A stretch of DNA of 60,073 nucleotides, taken from contig NZ_JAEUYX010000009.1 in assembly GCF_016798225.1 (NCBI RefSeq), forward strand, positions 1 through 60,073, read 5' to 3'. Source of the DNA: Anaerococcus sp. mt242. GTDB lineage: Bacteria; Bacillota; Clostridia; Tissierellales; Peptoniphilaceae. Both the position numbers and the translations under genes were made by a program. The notes beneath the pieces were generated by a model. It searched no databases. It saw only the letters and a program-made list of their open reading frames with translations, and had not been told where the DNA came from. Shown in pieces: positions 34,951 to 44,219 of this stretch (position 1 is its first letter; the number at the start of each line of letters is the position of its first letter).

Positions 34951-34984
34951 AAGCAGGCAATTTCTAATATTGCCTGCTTTTTTG
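34951..34984 (+). terminator. terminator of the peptide-utilisation operon
   Basis: AAGCAGGCAA/TTGCCTGCTT with a 9-base loop, then T-rich. Confidence 0.9.
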
Positions 34985-35029
34985 TGTTATAATCGTAAAA
35001 AAGGATGCTTAAAATTTAAGGAGAAAATT

Positions 35030-36181
35030 ATGGACGTTTATGAAAAAGCTCTAGAAAAACACAGAGAATGGCAGGGAAAAGTTGGCACCGATGTAAAAGC
35101 AAAGGTAACAAATGCTGAAGAATTAACATATGCCTATACACCAGGAGTTGCTGAGCCATGCAGGGAAATTGCTAAAGATGATAGTAAGGCTTACGAATAT
35201 ACTTCAAAGGCAAATACAATTGCAGTTATTTCCGATGGATCTGCAGTTTTAGGTCTTGGAAACATTGGCCCAAAGGCTGCTATGCCAGTTATGGAGGGAA
35301 AAGCAGTTTTATTTAAAGAATTTGGCGGAGTAAACGCAGTGCCAATTGTCCTAGATACCCAAGATCCTGATGAAATCATAAAAACAATAAAAAATATTGC
35401 CCCGGGCTTTGGTGGCATAAATTTAGAGGATATTTCATCTCCAAGATGTGTTTATATAGAGGAGAAATTAAAAGAAATCCTTGATATACCAGTATTTCAC
35501 GACGATCAACATGGTACAGCCATCGTAACAGTTGCAGCTTTGATAAATGCTTTAAAACTTGTAGATAAAAAGCCAGAAGATATCAAACTTGTAATGAGTG
35601 GGGCAGGAGCAGCTGGATTTTCTTGTGCAAAACTTATCCGTGATTTGGGAGTAAAAAACATTATAGTATGTGATTCCCGAGGGGCTATTAACAAAATGAT
35701 GCTAAATTCTGGTAACCCGGTAAAGGCTCAAATAGCAGAAATCTTTAATCCAGATGATGTAGAGGGCTCTATAAGTGATGTAATAATGGGAGCAGATGTT
35801 TTTGTTGGAGTTTCTGCACCGGATATACTAGGTGAAGAAGATATTAAAAATATGAATGATGATGCTATTGTTTTTGCTATGGCAAATCCTATTCCAGAAA
35901 TTGACTACCATGTGGCAAAAAAAGCTGGGGCAAGGATTGTAGCTACAGGGCGTTCTGATTTTCCAAATCAAATTAATAATGTCCTAGCTTTTCCAGGAAT
36001 ATTTAAGGGAGCCTTAGAAGCTCGTGCACCACAAATCACAGATCAAATGAAAATGGCCGCAGCAAAAGCACTAGCAGCCTTTGTAAAAGATGATGAGCTA
36101 AACGAAGAATACATCATCCCATCAGCTTTTGAAGAAGGAATCGCAGATGCTGTAAGTGATGCTGTAAAGACATTAAGATAA
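35030..36181 (+). CDS. NAD(P)-dependent malic enzyme
   Basis: A 383-residue oxidoreductase that decarboxylates malate to pyruvate. The N-terminal region has AYTPGVAEPC and SDGSAVLGLGNIGP, the substrate/metal region FHDDQHGTAIVTVAA, and the Rossmann fold VMSGAGAAGFSCAKLI. It is the short bacterial type without phosphotransacetylase extension. ATG at 35030 follows AAGGAG; the longer frame would start inside the preceding terminator. It is a single gene. Confidence 0.94.
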   Translation: MDVYEKALEKHREWQGKVGTDVKAKVTNAEELTYAYTPGVAEPCREIAKDDSKAYEYTSKANTIAVISDGSAVLGLGNIGPKAAMPVMEGKAVLFKEFGGVNAVPIVLDTQDPDEIIKTIKNIAPGFGGINLEDISSPRCVYIEEKLKEILDIPVFHDDQHGTAIVTVAALINALKLVDKKPEDIKLVMSGAGAAGFSCAKLIRDLGVKNIIVCDSRGAINKMMLNSGNPVKAQIAEIFNPDDVEGSISDVIMGADVFVGVSAPDILGEEDIKNMNDDAIVFAMANPIPEIDYHVAKKAGARIVATGRSDFPNQINNVLAFPGIFKGALEARAPQITDQMKMAAAKALAAFVKDDELNEEYIIPSAFEEGIADAVSDAVKTLR

Positions 36182-36230
36182 TTGAAAAAGGCCTTAAAAA
36201 TAGTAAAGTAAAAATAGAAAAGAAAGTTAA

Positions 36231-36259
36231 AAGACTGATTACTACAATCAGTCTTTTTT
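36231..36259 (+). terminator. terminator after malic enzyme
   Basis: AAGACTGATT/AATCAGTCTT with a 5-base loop, then T6. Confidence 0.88.
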
Positions 36260-36283
36260 GTATGTAAAATCAAATGAGGAATT

Positions 36284-37096
36284 ATGAATAAAGATATAAA
36301 ATTAGTTGCTATTGACCTAGATGGTACACTTTTGGGATCTGATAGGGAAGTAGTAGAAAAAAATATAGATGCTATAAAGAAAATTCATGATAAGGGCATT
36401 AAAGTTGTAATTGCAACTGGCAGATGCTTTAACGGTTTTTGGTGGGTGCGCCAAGCCCTAGGACTAGAAGGATTTGATGACTACTCAATTTGTAATACAG
36501 GCGCCTTTATAAGATGCAATGCGACGGGGAAAGCTATTGTAGAAAATCCACTAGATAAATCGGATTATGAAAAAATCACCTCATATTTGAAAGATTATGA
36601 TTTGCAAGTGGGGATTTTTACTAAAGATGTTCTTTACAACAATGAAGAAGTAGTAAATAATGGTTTTAAAACAGATCAAGAAGTAATGCGTCTTCCTCGT
36701 CAGAAGTTTAAAGACTTTGATGATATAGAAGAAAAAGTAGCTCGTATCAACTTTATGGGAGATGAAGCTGAGCTTGATAAGTTTTATGAAAAAAACAAAG
36801 AAGCTTTAGAAAAAGACTATATGACTATGAGAAATGAAACTTATTCTCTAGAAATCCTTAAAAAATCTTCAGGAAAAGCCAACAGTCTTAAAAAACTTTG
36901 CGAATTTTTAGATATAGATCTTGAAAATGTAGCCTACTTTGGCGACGGGGCAAATGATATAGAATCTATAAAGCTAGCAGGACTTGGTATAGCTATGGCA
37001 AATGCAAAAGAAGAGACTAAAGAAGCTGCAGACTATGTTACAAGCTCAAATGATGAGGCAGGAGTAGCAAAATTTTTAGAAAAATTATTTGATTAG
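36284..37096 (+). CDS. Cof-type HAD superfamily hydrolase
   Basis: A 270-residue HAD IIB phosphatase. Motif I is AIDLDGTLLGSDRE, motif II VVIATGRCF, motif III includes the Lys in SSGKANSLKKL, and motif IV YFGDGANDIESIK. Such enzymes hydrolyse sugar phosphates or similar metabolites; the substrate is not known. GAGGAATT precedes the ATG. The MBL-fold gene begins 8 bases after its stop. Confidence 0.92.
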   Translation: MNKDIKLVAIDLDGTLLGSDREVVEKNIDAIKKIHDKGIKVVIATGRCFNGFWWVRQALGLEGFDDYSICNTGAFIRCNATGKAIVENPLDKSDYEKITSYLKDYDLQVGIFTKDVLYNNEEVVNNGFKTDQEVMRLPRQKFKDFDDIEEKVARINFMGDEAELDKFYEKNKEALEKDYMTMRNETYSLEILKKSSGKANSLKKLCEFLDIDLENVAYFGDGANDIESIKLAGLGIAMANAKEETKEAADYVTSSNDEAGVAKFLEKLFD

Positions 37097-37104
37097 AGGT
37101 TTTA

Positions 37105-37896
37105 ATGGATAAATTTGCAATCCTTTCATCAGGATCGTCAGGAAACTGCTTATTTATCGAATATAAGGGCAGTAAAATCTTGGTGGATGCAGGATTTTCA
37201 GCACGTAGAATAGAAACACTGCTTAATGAAATAGGAAAAACTGCAAATGACTTGGACGGTATTTTCCTAACTCATGAGCATGCCGACCACACAAAGGGGG
37301 CAGGAACTTTATCCCGCCGCTATAATGTCCCGATCTTTGCAAATGCAGGCACATGGAAGGGCATAGAAAATTGTGTTGGAAAGCTAAAAGAAGAAAATAT
37401 AAGAGTTTTTGATAGTGGTAAATTTTTATCTTTTGGATCTATGGATATTATGCCCATAAAAGTCCACCACGATGCAAATGAGCCAGTGGGTTTTATCCTA
37501 TATTTGGGCAATAAAAAAATATCTCTATTGACAGATACAGGCATAGTCGATGAAAACATGTCCTATGAGATAAAGGGCTCTGATATTTATTATATGGAGG
37601 CCAACCATGACCTAGAGGCCTTAAAACGCGGACCATATCCTTATCCTCTAAAACTTAGAGTAATGAGCAATATGGGTCATTTATCAAATGATCAATCAGC
37701 AGAAGTTTTGGCCGATGCCCTGGAGGGTAAGGAAGAAAAAGTTTTTTTAGGCCACTTATCAGAAACCAACAACACACCAGAATTATCAAGGCTTACAGTA
37801 GATAACTATCTGACAAGTCTTGGCTTAGATACAAGAAAAGATATACACTTAGAAGTAGCAGATAGGTACATCCCATCTGGTATTGTAGAATTATAG
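37105..37896 (+). CDS. WalJ/YycJ-like MBL-fold metallohydrolase
   Basis: A 263-residue metallo-beta-lactamase fold protein. The metal motif HxHxDH is seen as LTHEHADHTKG, with a later His in FLGHLSETNN. The start SSGSSGNCLFIEYKGSKILV is typical of WalJ (YycJ), a 5'-to-3' exonuclease-type protein. In many Firmicutes walJ follows walRK. Here it is instead between a HAD gene and a TtcA-like gene, in a tight cluster with uppP. Confidence 0.88.
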   Translation: MDKFAILSSGSSGNCLFIEYKGSKILVDAGFSARRIETLLNEIGKTANDLDGIFLTHEHADHTKGAGTLSRRYNVPIFANAGTWKGIENCVGKLKEENIRVFDSGKFLSFGSMDIMPIKVHHDANEPVGFILYLGNKKISLLTDTGIVDENMSYEIKGSDIYYMEANHDLEALKRGPYPYPLKLRVMSNMGHLSNDQSAEVLADALEGKEEKVFLGHLSETNNTPELSRLTVDNYLTSLGLDTRKDIHLEVADRYIPSGIVEL

Positions 37897-37906
37897 AAAG
37901 TAAATT

Positions 37907-38719
37907 ATGGAACTAATAGATATTGAAAGATCAATTATAAAAAAATATAGAAAGCAAATTTGGTCCCCCTTTATCAAAGCAATCAAAGAATTTGAACTGA
38001 TAAATGATGGAGACAAGGTTGCTGTTGCAATCTCTGGGGGGAAGGATTCGCTTTTACTTGCAAAAGTTATAGAAGAACTACATAAACACAGTAAGGTAGA
38101 CTTTGATGTGGTTTACATATCAATGGACCCTGGCTATGACCCAAGAAACCGTGAACAACTAGAAAAAAACCTAAATTATCTGGGAATTGACGGGCAAATC
38201 TTTGAAACCGAGGTTTTCAAAATAGCCGAAGAAGTCTCAAAAGGCGAATATCCTTGCTATATGTGCGCTAGAATGCGTAGGGGAAGTTTATACTCCAAGG
38301 CCAAAGAGCTAGGTTGTAATAAAATTGCCCTAGGCCATCATATGAACGATGTTATTGAAACAATTATGTTAAATGTTCTTTATGCTGGCAAATTTAACAC
38401 AATGAAACCAAAACTCAAGGCGCAAAACTTTGAAAATATGGAACTAATTCGCCCATTTTATTATGTAAAGGAAGAAGATATTATTAAATGGCGTGATTAT
38501 GTAGAGCTTTTTGCCCTAAACTGTGCCTGCACAGTAACAAAATCCCAAGAAGCTTACACAAGAAAAATGATAAAACAAATGATAGCGCAAATGAAGGAAA
38601 AAAATCCTGAAGTTGAAATGTCTATATTAAGGTCTGGAGAAAATGTAAATTGCGATATGGTCGTAGGCTACCAACTCCACGGACAAAAACATTCGTTCTT
38701 GGAGGAATTTAATGATTGA
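37907..38719 (+). CDS. TtcA-like tRNA 2-thiocytidine/thiolation PP-loop ATPase
   Basis: A 270-residue PP-loop protein. The ATP loop is AISGGKDSLLLAK, the iron-sulfur or sulfur-transfer CxxC pair is in YPCYMCARMRRG, and a further CxC is in LNCACTVTK. TtcA thiolates C32 of tRNA using a [4Fe-4S] cluster, and the layout matches that family, though other TtcA-like proteins have unknown targets. It overlaps uppP by 8 bases. Confidence 0.82.
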   Translation: MELIDIERSIIKKYRKQIWSPFIKAIKEFELINDGDKVAVAISGGKDSLLLAKVIEELHKHSKVDFDVVYISMDPGYDPRNREQLEKNLNYLGIDGQIFETEVFKIAEEVSKGEYPCYMCARMRRGSLYSKAKELGCNKIALGHHMNDVIETIMLNVLYAGKFNTMKPKLKAQNFENMELIRPFYYVKEEDIIKWRDYVELFALNCACTVTKSQEAYTRKMIKQMIAQMKEKNPEVEMSILRSGENVNCDMVVGYQLHGQKHSFLEEFND

Positions 38720-39593
38720 GTTTTTAAAAGTATTAATCTTATCCATTGTTGAAGGTATTACAGAATTTTTGCCAGTATCATCTACTGGCCACCTTATTTT
38801 GGTAAATGAATTTGTAAAACTAGACCCGCCAGAATTTTCAAATGCCTTTAATGTCATCATCCAATTAGGTGCTATAATGGCAGTTGTAGTTTTATATTTT
38901 AGAAAGCTAAATCCTTGGGATTATGAAAAAACAGACAAATATTTTCCAAAAAACTACAAAAAATTAAATGGTCAATCCAGATTTTATTATAGATTAACCC
39001 ACCCAGATGAAAGAACAATCGAACTTTGGAAAAGGGTTATTGTTGGAGTACTGCCAGCTGGAGTTTTGGGACTACTTTTTGATGATTTTATAGATGAACA
39101 TTTATTTAACCCAATGGTTGTTGCAACTATGCTTCTTATTTGGGGTTTAATTATTATTTTTGTAGAAAAAAGAAATAAAAATAGAGATGGTTTTGTAAAT
39201 GATAATATTGCAAATGTTTCTTATAAAACTGTCATTGCTATTGGATTCTTCCAAGCCTTAGCAATGATTCCTGGTACATCTAGGTCAGCTGCAACCATTA
39301 TGGGAGCTATGATTTTAGGCCTAAGCCGTGAAGCTGCTGCAGAATTTTCATTCTTTTTAGCAATTCCAACCATGCTTGGTGCAACTTTGTTAAAAGTAGT
39401 TAAAAATGTCCATGGCTTTACAGGGTCTCAATGGCTATTAATTCTAGCTGGTATGGTTTTAAGCTTTGTAGTAGCCTATGTAGTTATTAAAAAATTTATG
39501 GAATACATCAGCAAGCACAACTTTATTCCATTTGGAATATATAGGATAATCCTATCAGCCGTAGTATTTTTATACTTTGGCATTATAAAATAG
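38712..39593 (+). CDS. uppP: undecaprenyl-diphosphatase UppP
   Basis: A 293-residue membrane enzyme that recycles the cell-wall lipid carrier. Motif 1 is EGITEFLPVSSTGHLIL and motif 2 IPGTSRSAATI. Eight helices are predicted. It also confers basal bacitracin tolerance. GGAGG lies inside the preceding gene. A bidirectional terminator follows at 39594-39628. Confidence 0.96.
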   Translation: MIEFLKVLILSIVEGITEFLPVSSTGHLILVNEFVKLDPPEFSNAFNVIIQLGAIMAVVVLYFRKLNPWDYEKTDKYFPKNYKKLNGQSRFYYRLTHPDERTIELWKRVIVGVLPAGVLGLLFDDFIDEHLFNPMVVATMLLIWGLIIIFVEKRNKNRDGFVNDNIANVSYKTVIAIGFFQALAMIPGTSRSAATIMGAMILGLSREAAAEFSFFLAIPTMLGATLLKVVKNVHGFTGSQWLLILAGMVLSFVVAYVVIKKFMEYISKHNFIPFGIYRIILSAVVFLYFGIIK

Positions 39594-39628
39594 AAAAAAA
39601 GAGCCTTGAAAATCTAGGCTCTTTTTTA
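39594..39628. terminator. bidirectional terminator
   Basis: AAAAAAGAGCC/GGCTCTTTTTT, between the convergent uppP and histidine kinase genes. Confidence 0.88.
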
Positions 39629-40921
39629 AATTGAAAAAGTAAATCTAACCAAAACTCCTGGATAAAGATTTTCAATATCCATTGTTCCATTGTGAAGCTC
39701 GCAAATTTGCTTAGAAATGAATAAGCCAAGACCATGAGTTTCGATATTTGAGATATCGGACTTAAATAATCTTTGTATTATTTCATCAGACATATAACCA
39801 TCTTGATTTGTTACTTCAACTATAAATTTCTCTTCATTGTTTTTAACGAGTATTGCCACTTCACCTTTAGAATATTTTAAACTATTTTCCACAATATTAA
39901 AAAGCATTCTATAAAATAGGTGTTCATCCATTTTTAATTTGATAGAGTCGTCTATCAAATTTTCAAAGTTTAAATCTTTATTTTGATGTTCATTTAACTC
40001 ATCAACTATTAACTTTCTTATAATAACTAAGGGGTCTGAATAAACAAAGTGTTCCTTATTCATAATATCTAGTCTTTCAGTAAGGTTGAGGTCTTCTATG
40101 ATTTTACTTATACTTTGAATTTGATTGTTCATTACTACTATTTGATCTTGATTCTGACTGTTTTTTATTTCCTCTAGACCCCAACTTAATTTAGTCAGAG
40201 GTGTTCTTATATCGTGGCTTATACCTCTTAACCAATTTGCTCTACTATTTTTAATTTTTATATATTTTTTATTAGCTTTATTTATAGTCTTTGAAATCTC
40301 TTTTAATTCTCCACTTTCATTTAACTTTACATAATCATCTTTAAATAAGTTATTTATAGAAGCTAGGAGAGGGTTTAAATTTTTATATAATTTCTTTATT
40401 TCAAAAATATAAAATAAGTATATTACAAGTAAAAATATTACTACAGAAAATATGATTATATAGAAATTATTTACAAATGCATCGTAATTGTAATAGTTAA
40501 AGGGCAATTTATCTAAAGATTTCTTAGGATAAGCAAATATTATTAGACCATCGCCAGCTACAAAAGTAAAGACAGGATAATCATCTAGATAATATCGTGT
40601 AAATTGTCCTACATCGGAGAGAGTAAATTTATTCTTTACTTCTGATGGCTTATTAAAGCTTTCTACAACTTCTCCGTTCTCATTTAATCGTATAGCCCAT
40701 ATATCTTTGTTTTTTAAATATTTGCGGTTATCATTTGTTAGATAGGTATTATCTTTTTTATTTTCTATTATATAATCATATATTAGATCTGGATTATTAT
40801 ATTGTTTAAATAGTTTGTAACTAGTAAATAACATAGCGCTGATGGTTACAATAGTAATCAAAATAAAAGCTATACACAGTTTTATAAATTTCTTATATTC
40901 TTTTAATAAATAATTTATCAT
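39626..40921 (-). CDS. sensor histidine kinase of a lantibiotic-type two-component system
   Basis: A 431-residue membrane kinase. Helices at about 13-35 and 145-170 flank a 110-residue extracellular sensor. The phosphorylated His lies in GISHDIRTPLTKL, the N-box in NIVENSLKYS, and the G-box in THGLGLFISKQI. It overlaps the response regulator by 4 bases. The sizeable extracellular domain and the neighbouring LanFEG-type transporter suggest it senses an antimicrobial peptide directly. The ligand is unknown. Confidence 0.9.
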   Translation of the reverse strand: MINYLLKEYKKFIKLCIAFILITIVTISAMLFTSYKLFKQYNNPDLIYDYIIENKKDNTYLTNDNRKYLKNKDIWAIRLNENGEVVESFNKPSEVKNKFTLSDVGQFTRYYLDDYPVFTFVAGDGLIIFAYPKKSLDKLPFNYYNYDAFVNNFYIIIFSVVIFLLVIYLFYIFEIKKLYKNLNPLLASINNLFKDDYVKLNESGELKEISKTINKANKKYIKIKNSRANWLRGISHDIRTPLTKLSWGLEEIKNSQNQDQIVVMNNQIQSISKIIEDLNLTERLDIMNKEHFVYSDPLVIIRKLIVDELNEHQNKDLNFENLIDDSIKLKMDEHLFYRMLFNIVENSLKYSKGEVAILVKNNEEKFIVEVTNQDGYMSDEIIQRLFKSDISNIETHGLGLFISKQICELHNGTMDIENLYPGVLVRFTFSI

Positions 40922-41613
40922 AGCTGACCTTTAAGTTTGTAACCTAGCCCCTTTATGGTTACTAGTATTTTAGGATTAGATGGATCATCTTCTAATTTTT
41001 CTCTTAGTCTATAAATGTGAGTTATAAGGGTGTTTTCATATCCAAAAGAATCTTCCCAACAATGGTCTATAATTTGATCAATGGATACTATTTTGTTTAA
41101 ATTTTCAGACATATAATCTAATATTTTAAATTGTTTAGCTGTAAGTGGTATTTCTGTAGTTTTTTTAATTAATAATGCTCTTTCTTTATCGAATATCACT
41201 CCGTTTAGATTAATTTTATCTTTATTATATTGTTTATAACTTCTTCTAAGTACAGCCCTTATTCTCCAAAGCAAGTCTTCTGGCAATAATGGTTTTATAA
41301 TATAATCATCGGCTTCTAAGTCAAAACCGGATTTCATATCATCTCTACCATCCAGGGCTGAAAGTACTATTACAGGTAATTTAGAAGTTTTCCTAACTTC
41401 ACTTAGCAAATCAAAACCGCTTCCATCAGGTAGCATTATATCTAAAACAAGCAAATCGACTTTGTTATTTTCTAATTTAAATTTTGCCTCTTTTATATTT
41501 TTAGCTGTAAGTACATTTTTAAAATTATTTTTAACTAGAAATTTATACATACTTCCTAAAAGATCTATTTCATCATCTACAATTAGTAGACATACATTAT
41601 CATATGAATTCAT
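40918..41613 (-). CDS. OmpR-family response regulator
   Basis: A 231-residue regulator. The receiver has LLIVDDEIDL and the phospho-Asp in LLVLDIMLPDGSGF. The winged-helix output domain ends VTIKGLGYKLKG. It is divergent from the ABC transporter operon at 41749, and the 135-base gap holds a long inverted repeat at 41690-41716 that could be its binding site. The pair corresponds by layout to known lantibiotic-sensing systems such as CprRK. Confidence 0.92.
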   Translation of the reverse strand: MNSYDNVCLLIVDDEIDLLGSMYKFLVKNNFKNVLTAKNIKEAKFKLENNKVDLLVLDIMLPDGSGFDLLSEVRKTSKLPVIVLSALDGRDDMKSGFDLEADDYIIKPLLPEDLLWRIRAVLRRSYKQYNKDKINLNGVIFDKERALLIKKTTEIPLTAKQFKILDYMSENLNKIVSIDQIIDHCWEDSFGYENTLITHIYRLREKLEDDPSNPKILVTIKGLGYKLKGQL

Positions 41614-41689
41614 TATTTACCTCTTTTCATATTAATTGTATCAAATAAAATTTTAATTTGTTATTTTGTGATGTAAAAGTGAGGAGAGT

Positions 41690-41716
41690 AAAATATTAGA
41701 TTTATCTAAATATTTT
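41690..41716. promoter_or_regulatory. inverted repeat, candidate response-regulator site
   Basis: AAAATATTAGAT-TT-ATCTAAATATTTT, near-perfect 12-bp arms, about 32 bases before the ATPase start. Its place between divergent regulator and transporter genes fits autoregulation or transporter activation. Confidence 0.55.
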
Positions 41717-41748
41717 AAACTTATATTAGTAAAACAAAAGGAGATAAA

Positions 41749-42639
41749 ATGAAAAATATATTGGAGATTGAGAACTTAAAAAAATCTTATAATAAAGTTC
41801 TTGTATTAGATGATGTTAATTTAGATATTGAAAAAGGAGCTATATATGGTCTTATAGGTAAAAATGGTGCAGGAAAGTCCACCTTAATGAAGACAATTTT
41901 AGGCTTAGTAAAGAAGGATACTGGATCTATATCCTTATATGGCAAAAAAATAAATGAACAAAATCAAAAAGAAATAAACAAAAGTATTGGATCATTAATT
42001 GAAAATCCTTCATTTTATGACCATCTTACAGCTTATGAAAACTTAGAAATTATTTGCAAATTAAAAGGCATAAGCACAAAGGATATAAATAGAATATTAG
42101 AATTAGTTAATTTGAGTAAACACACAAATAAAAAAGTGAGAGAGTTTTCACTAGGGATGAAACAAAGATTAGGAATTGCTATAGCTATTATAGGGAATCC
42201 AAAGCTTTTAATCCTTGATGAACCTATTAATGGTCTAGATCCTTATGGTATAGAAGAGATGAGAAATTTATTTACTAATATAGTAAAAAATAGTGAAACA
42301 AGTATTTTAATATCTTCACATATCCTTGATGAGATTGAAAAAATATCTACTCACATAGGTATCTTAAGAGATGGCAAACTAGTATACAATGGATCACTTG
42401 ATGATTATAGGAAACTCCACCCACCAGTTATGTCCATTGTTACTTCTGATAACATATTAGCTGCTAAATTATTAGGTCTAGATGATTCTAACATTATAAA
42501 TGATAAGTTAGTCCTTGGTAACAAAGATAAAGAAGTAGTTGCTAGAATCATAAAACACATTATAAATGATGTAAATGTATATAGGGTGGAAGAAGAAAAA
42601 GAAAGCTTAGAAAAACTATTTATAAGTGAAACAAATTAA
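41749..42639 (+). CDS. LanF-type ABC transporter ATP-binding protein
   Basis: A 296-residue ATPase. Walker A is GLIGKNGAGKSTLMKTI, the signature REFSLGMKQRLGIA, and Walker B LLILDEPINGLDP. In place of the usual Gln of the Q-loop it reads SLIENPSFYDHLTAYENL; the Glu is the E-loop typical of lantibiotic-immunity ATPases. It powers export or expulsion of an antimicrobial peptide from the membrane with the two following permeases. AAAGGAGAT precedes the ATG. Confidence 0.92.
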   Translation: MKNILEIENLKKSYNKVLVLDDVNLDIEKGAIYGLIGKNGAGKSTLMKTILGLVKKDTGSISLYGKKINEQNQKEINKSIGSLIENPSFYDHLTAYENLEIICKLKGISTKDINRILELVNLSKHTNKKVREFSLGMKQRLGIAIAIIGNPKLLILDEPINGLDPYGIEEMRNLFTNIVKNSETSILISSHILDEIEKISTHIGILRDGKLVYNGSLDDYRKLHPPVMSIVTSDNILAAKLLGLDDSNIINDKLVLGNKDKEVVARIIKHIINDVNVYRVEEEKESLEKLFISETN

Positions 42640-42648
42640 GGAATTGAT

Positions 42649-43404
42649 ATGAAGAATTTAGAAATAAAAAAGAATAAGGGTTTAGGCTTAAATTTTATGC
42701 TATTGATTGAATTTACAATCCACATGTTATTTATTTTAGTTGCAGTTTTAGGAAAAAGTTTTGGAAAAAGCTCCTATCCCTTATATATGCTTTTAGATAA
42801 TTATTTTATGACTTGCCTATTAATAAATCCTATTATTATCTCCACAATTGCAAAAAAGGTAATTGAGATGGAAGAAAAAAATAATATGTGGCAGCTGCAG
42901 GCCAGTCTTGGTGAGGATATTTCAAATATTTTGGGGAACAAAATTGCCATTCTAGCTATAAAAATTGGCATTTTACAAATTATTGAGTGGGGAATCATTT
43001 TGCTTTTAGCAAATCGAAATCCAAATTTAATTCTTGATACCAGTACAATCACAAGATTAGTTATTTATTTTTTTAGTGAATACGCTATAAATTTATTTTT
43101 ATTAAATTTATTTATGATAATAGAAATGAAGAGTAATAAGGTTTATTTCTCTTTGTTTTTCTCAATAATAGGAGCAATGTCTGGCATTATTTGTATGCTA
43201 ACTTCTAAAGTTTTATCACAGATAAATCCATTTGCTTGGTTTGTAAGTATACTTAATCTATCTTACACAAAACAAGGCGGTGAATTTATTCAAAGTGTTA
43301 ATGATATTAATTACTTAACTCTTATAATTAGTTTAATATGTATAATAGTTGAATTTATGATTTTGAAAAATATTAATAGCTATTTGCTAAATAAGGATTT
43401 ATAA
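42649..43404 (+). CDS. LanE-type ABC transporter permease
   Basis: A 251-residue membrane protein with six predicted helices. It resembles ABC-2-type permeases of the lantibiotic immunity group, including a conserved ANPF-like INPFAWFVS. It starts 10 bases after the ATPase stop. Sequence identity to the next permease is low, as expected for a LanE/LanG heterodimer. Confidence 0.8.
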   Translation: MKNLEIKKNKGLGLNFMLLIEFTIHMLFILVAVLGKSFGKSSYPLYMLLDNYFMTCLLINPIIISTIAKKVIEMEEKNNMWQLQASLGEDISNILGNKIAILAIKIGILQIIEWGIILLLANRNPNLILDTSTITRLVIYFFSEYAINLFLLNLFMIIEMKSNKVYFSLFFSIIGAMSGIICMLTSKVLSQINPFAWFVSILNLSYTKQGGEFIQSVNDINYLTLIISLICIIVEFMILKNINSYLLNKDL

Positions 43405-43415
43405 AGGAAGTAAAT

Positions 43416-44132
43416 ATGTTAAATATAGAAATGAAAAAATTAAAACTAAGAAGATTATTACTAACAATCCTTATTATTCCACTACTGGCAAATATATTTG
43501 GGGTAATAAATTATAAAGGTAATATCGATGTTTTGACTAATGAATGGCAAAGTCTTTGGACTCAAGTATCTTTATTTTACTTTATGTTTTTTCTAATACC
43601 TTTAATAGGAATAGTTGTGTCTAGCTTATGGTCCATAGAGCATAAGGCTGGATTAAAATTAATTAGAACAAGCCCTAGAAAGAATATAAATTTTGTTGTC
43701 ACTAAGGCTTTTATTACCTTTGTAATTGTTGCTATAGCTCAGTTATACTTTTTAGGACTATTCATATTTTTTGGGAAAATTGTCTGTAATCTTCCAACAA
43801 CAAATTTTACACTCTATTTTTACTATGTAGGATTTAGTATAATTTTGTCCCTTCCTATAATTTTTATTATGTCAGCCCTTAGCATAAAAATAAAATCACT
43901 ATCTATAGTAGTTTTAATATCAGTGGGGATTTCAATCTTAGGGTTTATGCTATGTGCTCAAAATATATTTCCCCTTTTGAACAATATAATTGCAATTAGT
44001 AATTTAGCTTTAAAAATGAATAATTTTAGTTATATGTATATAGATGAAGTATTTTATATATTACTAATAGGTATAATTGAAATTATAGTATTTTTAAAGA
44101 TGTCTAGAAAATTTTTAAAATATGAAGGCTAA
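43416..44132 (+). CDS. LanG-type ABC transporter permease
   Basis: A 238-residue membrane protein with six predicted helices, beginning MLNIEMKKLKLRRLLLTILI. A segment EHKAGLKLIRTSPRKNINFV is typical of the ABC-2 permeases in such systems. It is the last gene of the three-gene transporter and ends before a strong bidirectional terminator at 44171-44219. Confidence 0.8.
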   Translation: MLNIEMKKLKLRRLLLTILIIPLLANIFGVINYKGNIDVLTNEWQSLWTQVSLFYFMFFLIPLIGIVVSSLWSIEHKAGLKLIRTSPRKNINFVVTKAFITFVIVAIAQLYFLGLFIFFGKIVCNLPTTNFTLYFYYVGFSIILSLPIIFIMSALSIKIKSLSIVVLISVGISILGFMLCAQNIFPLLNNIIAISNLALKMNNFSYMYIDEVFYILLIGIIEIIVFLKMSRKFLKYEG

Positions 44133-44170
44133 GTCTAATTCATCTATACTAAAATAATGCCTTAATAACT

Positions 44171-44219
44171 AAAAAGTACCTCATTTCATTTTTCGGAAAT
44201 GAGGTACTTTTTGTTTTTT
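44171..44219. terminator. bidirectional terminator
   Basis: AAGTACCTCATTTC/GAAATGAGGTACTT, a perfect 14-bp stem with A and T runs, between the LanG-type permease and gltS. Confidence 0.92.

Noticed and set aside
34970-35029. Longer malic enzyme start
   Set aside because: It begins inside the preceding terminator; ATG 35030 has AAGGAG and the family N-terminus.
39626-44132. Bacteriocin biosynthesis cluster
   Set aside because: Only sensing and immunity genes; no precursor peptide, LanM/LanB/C or export protease was found.
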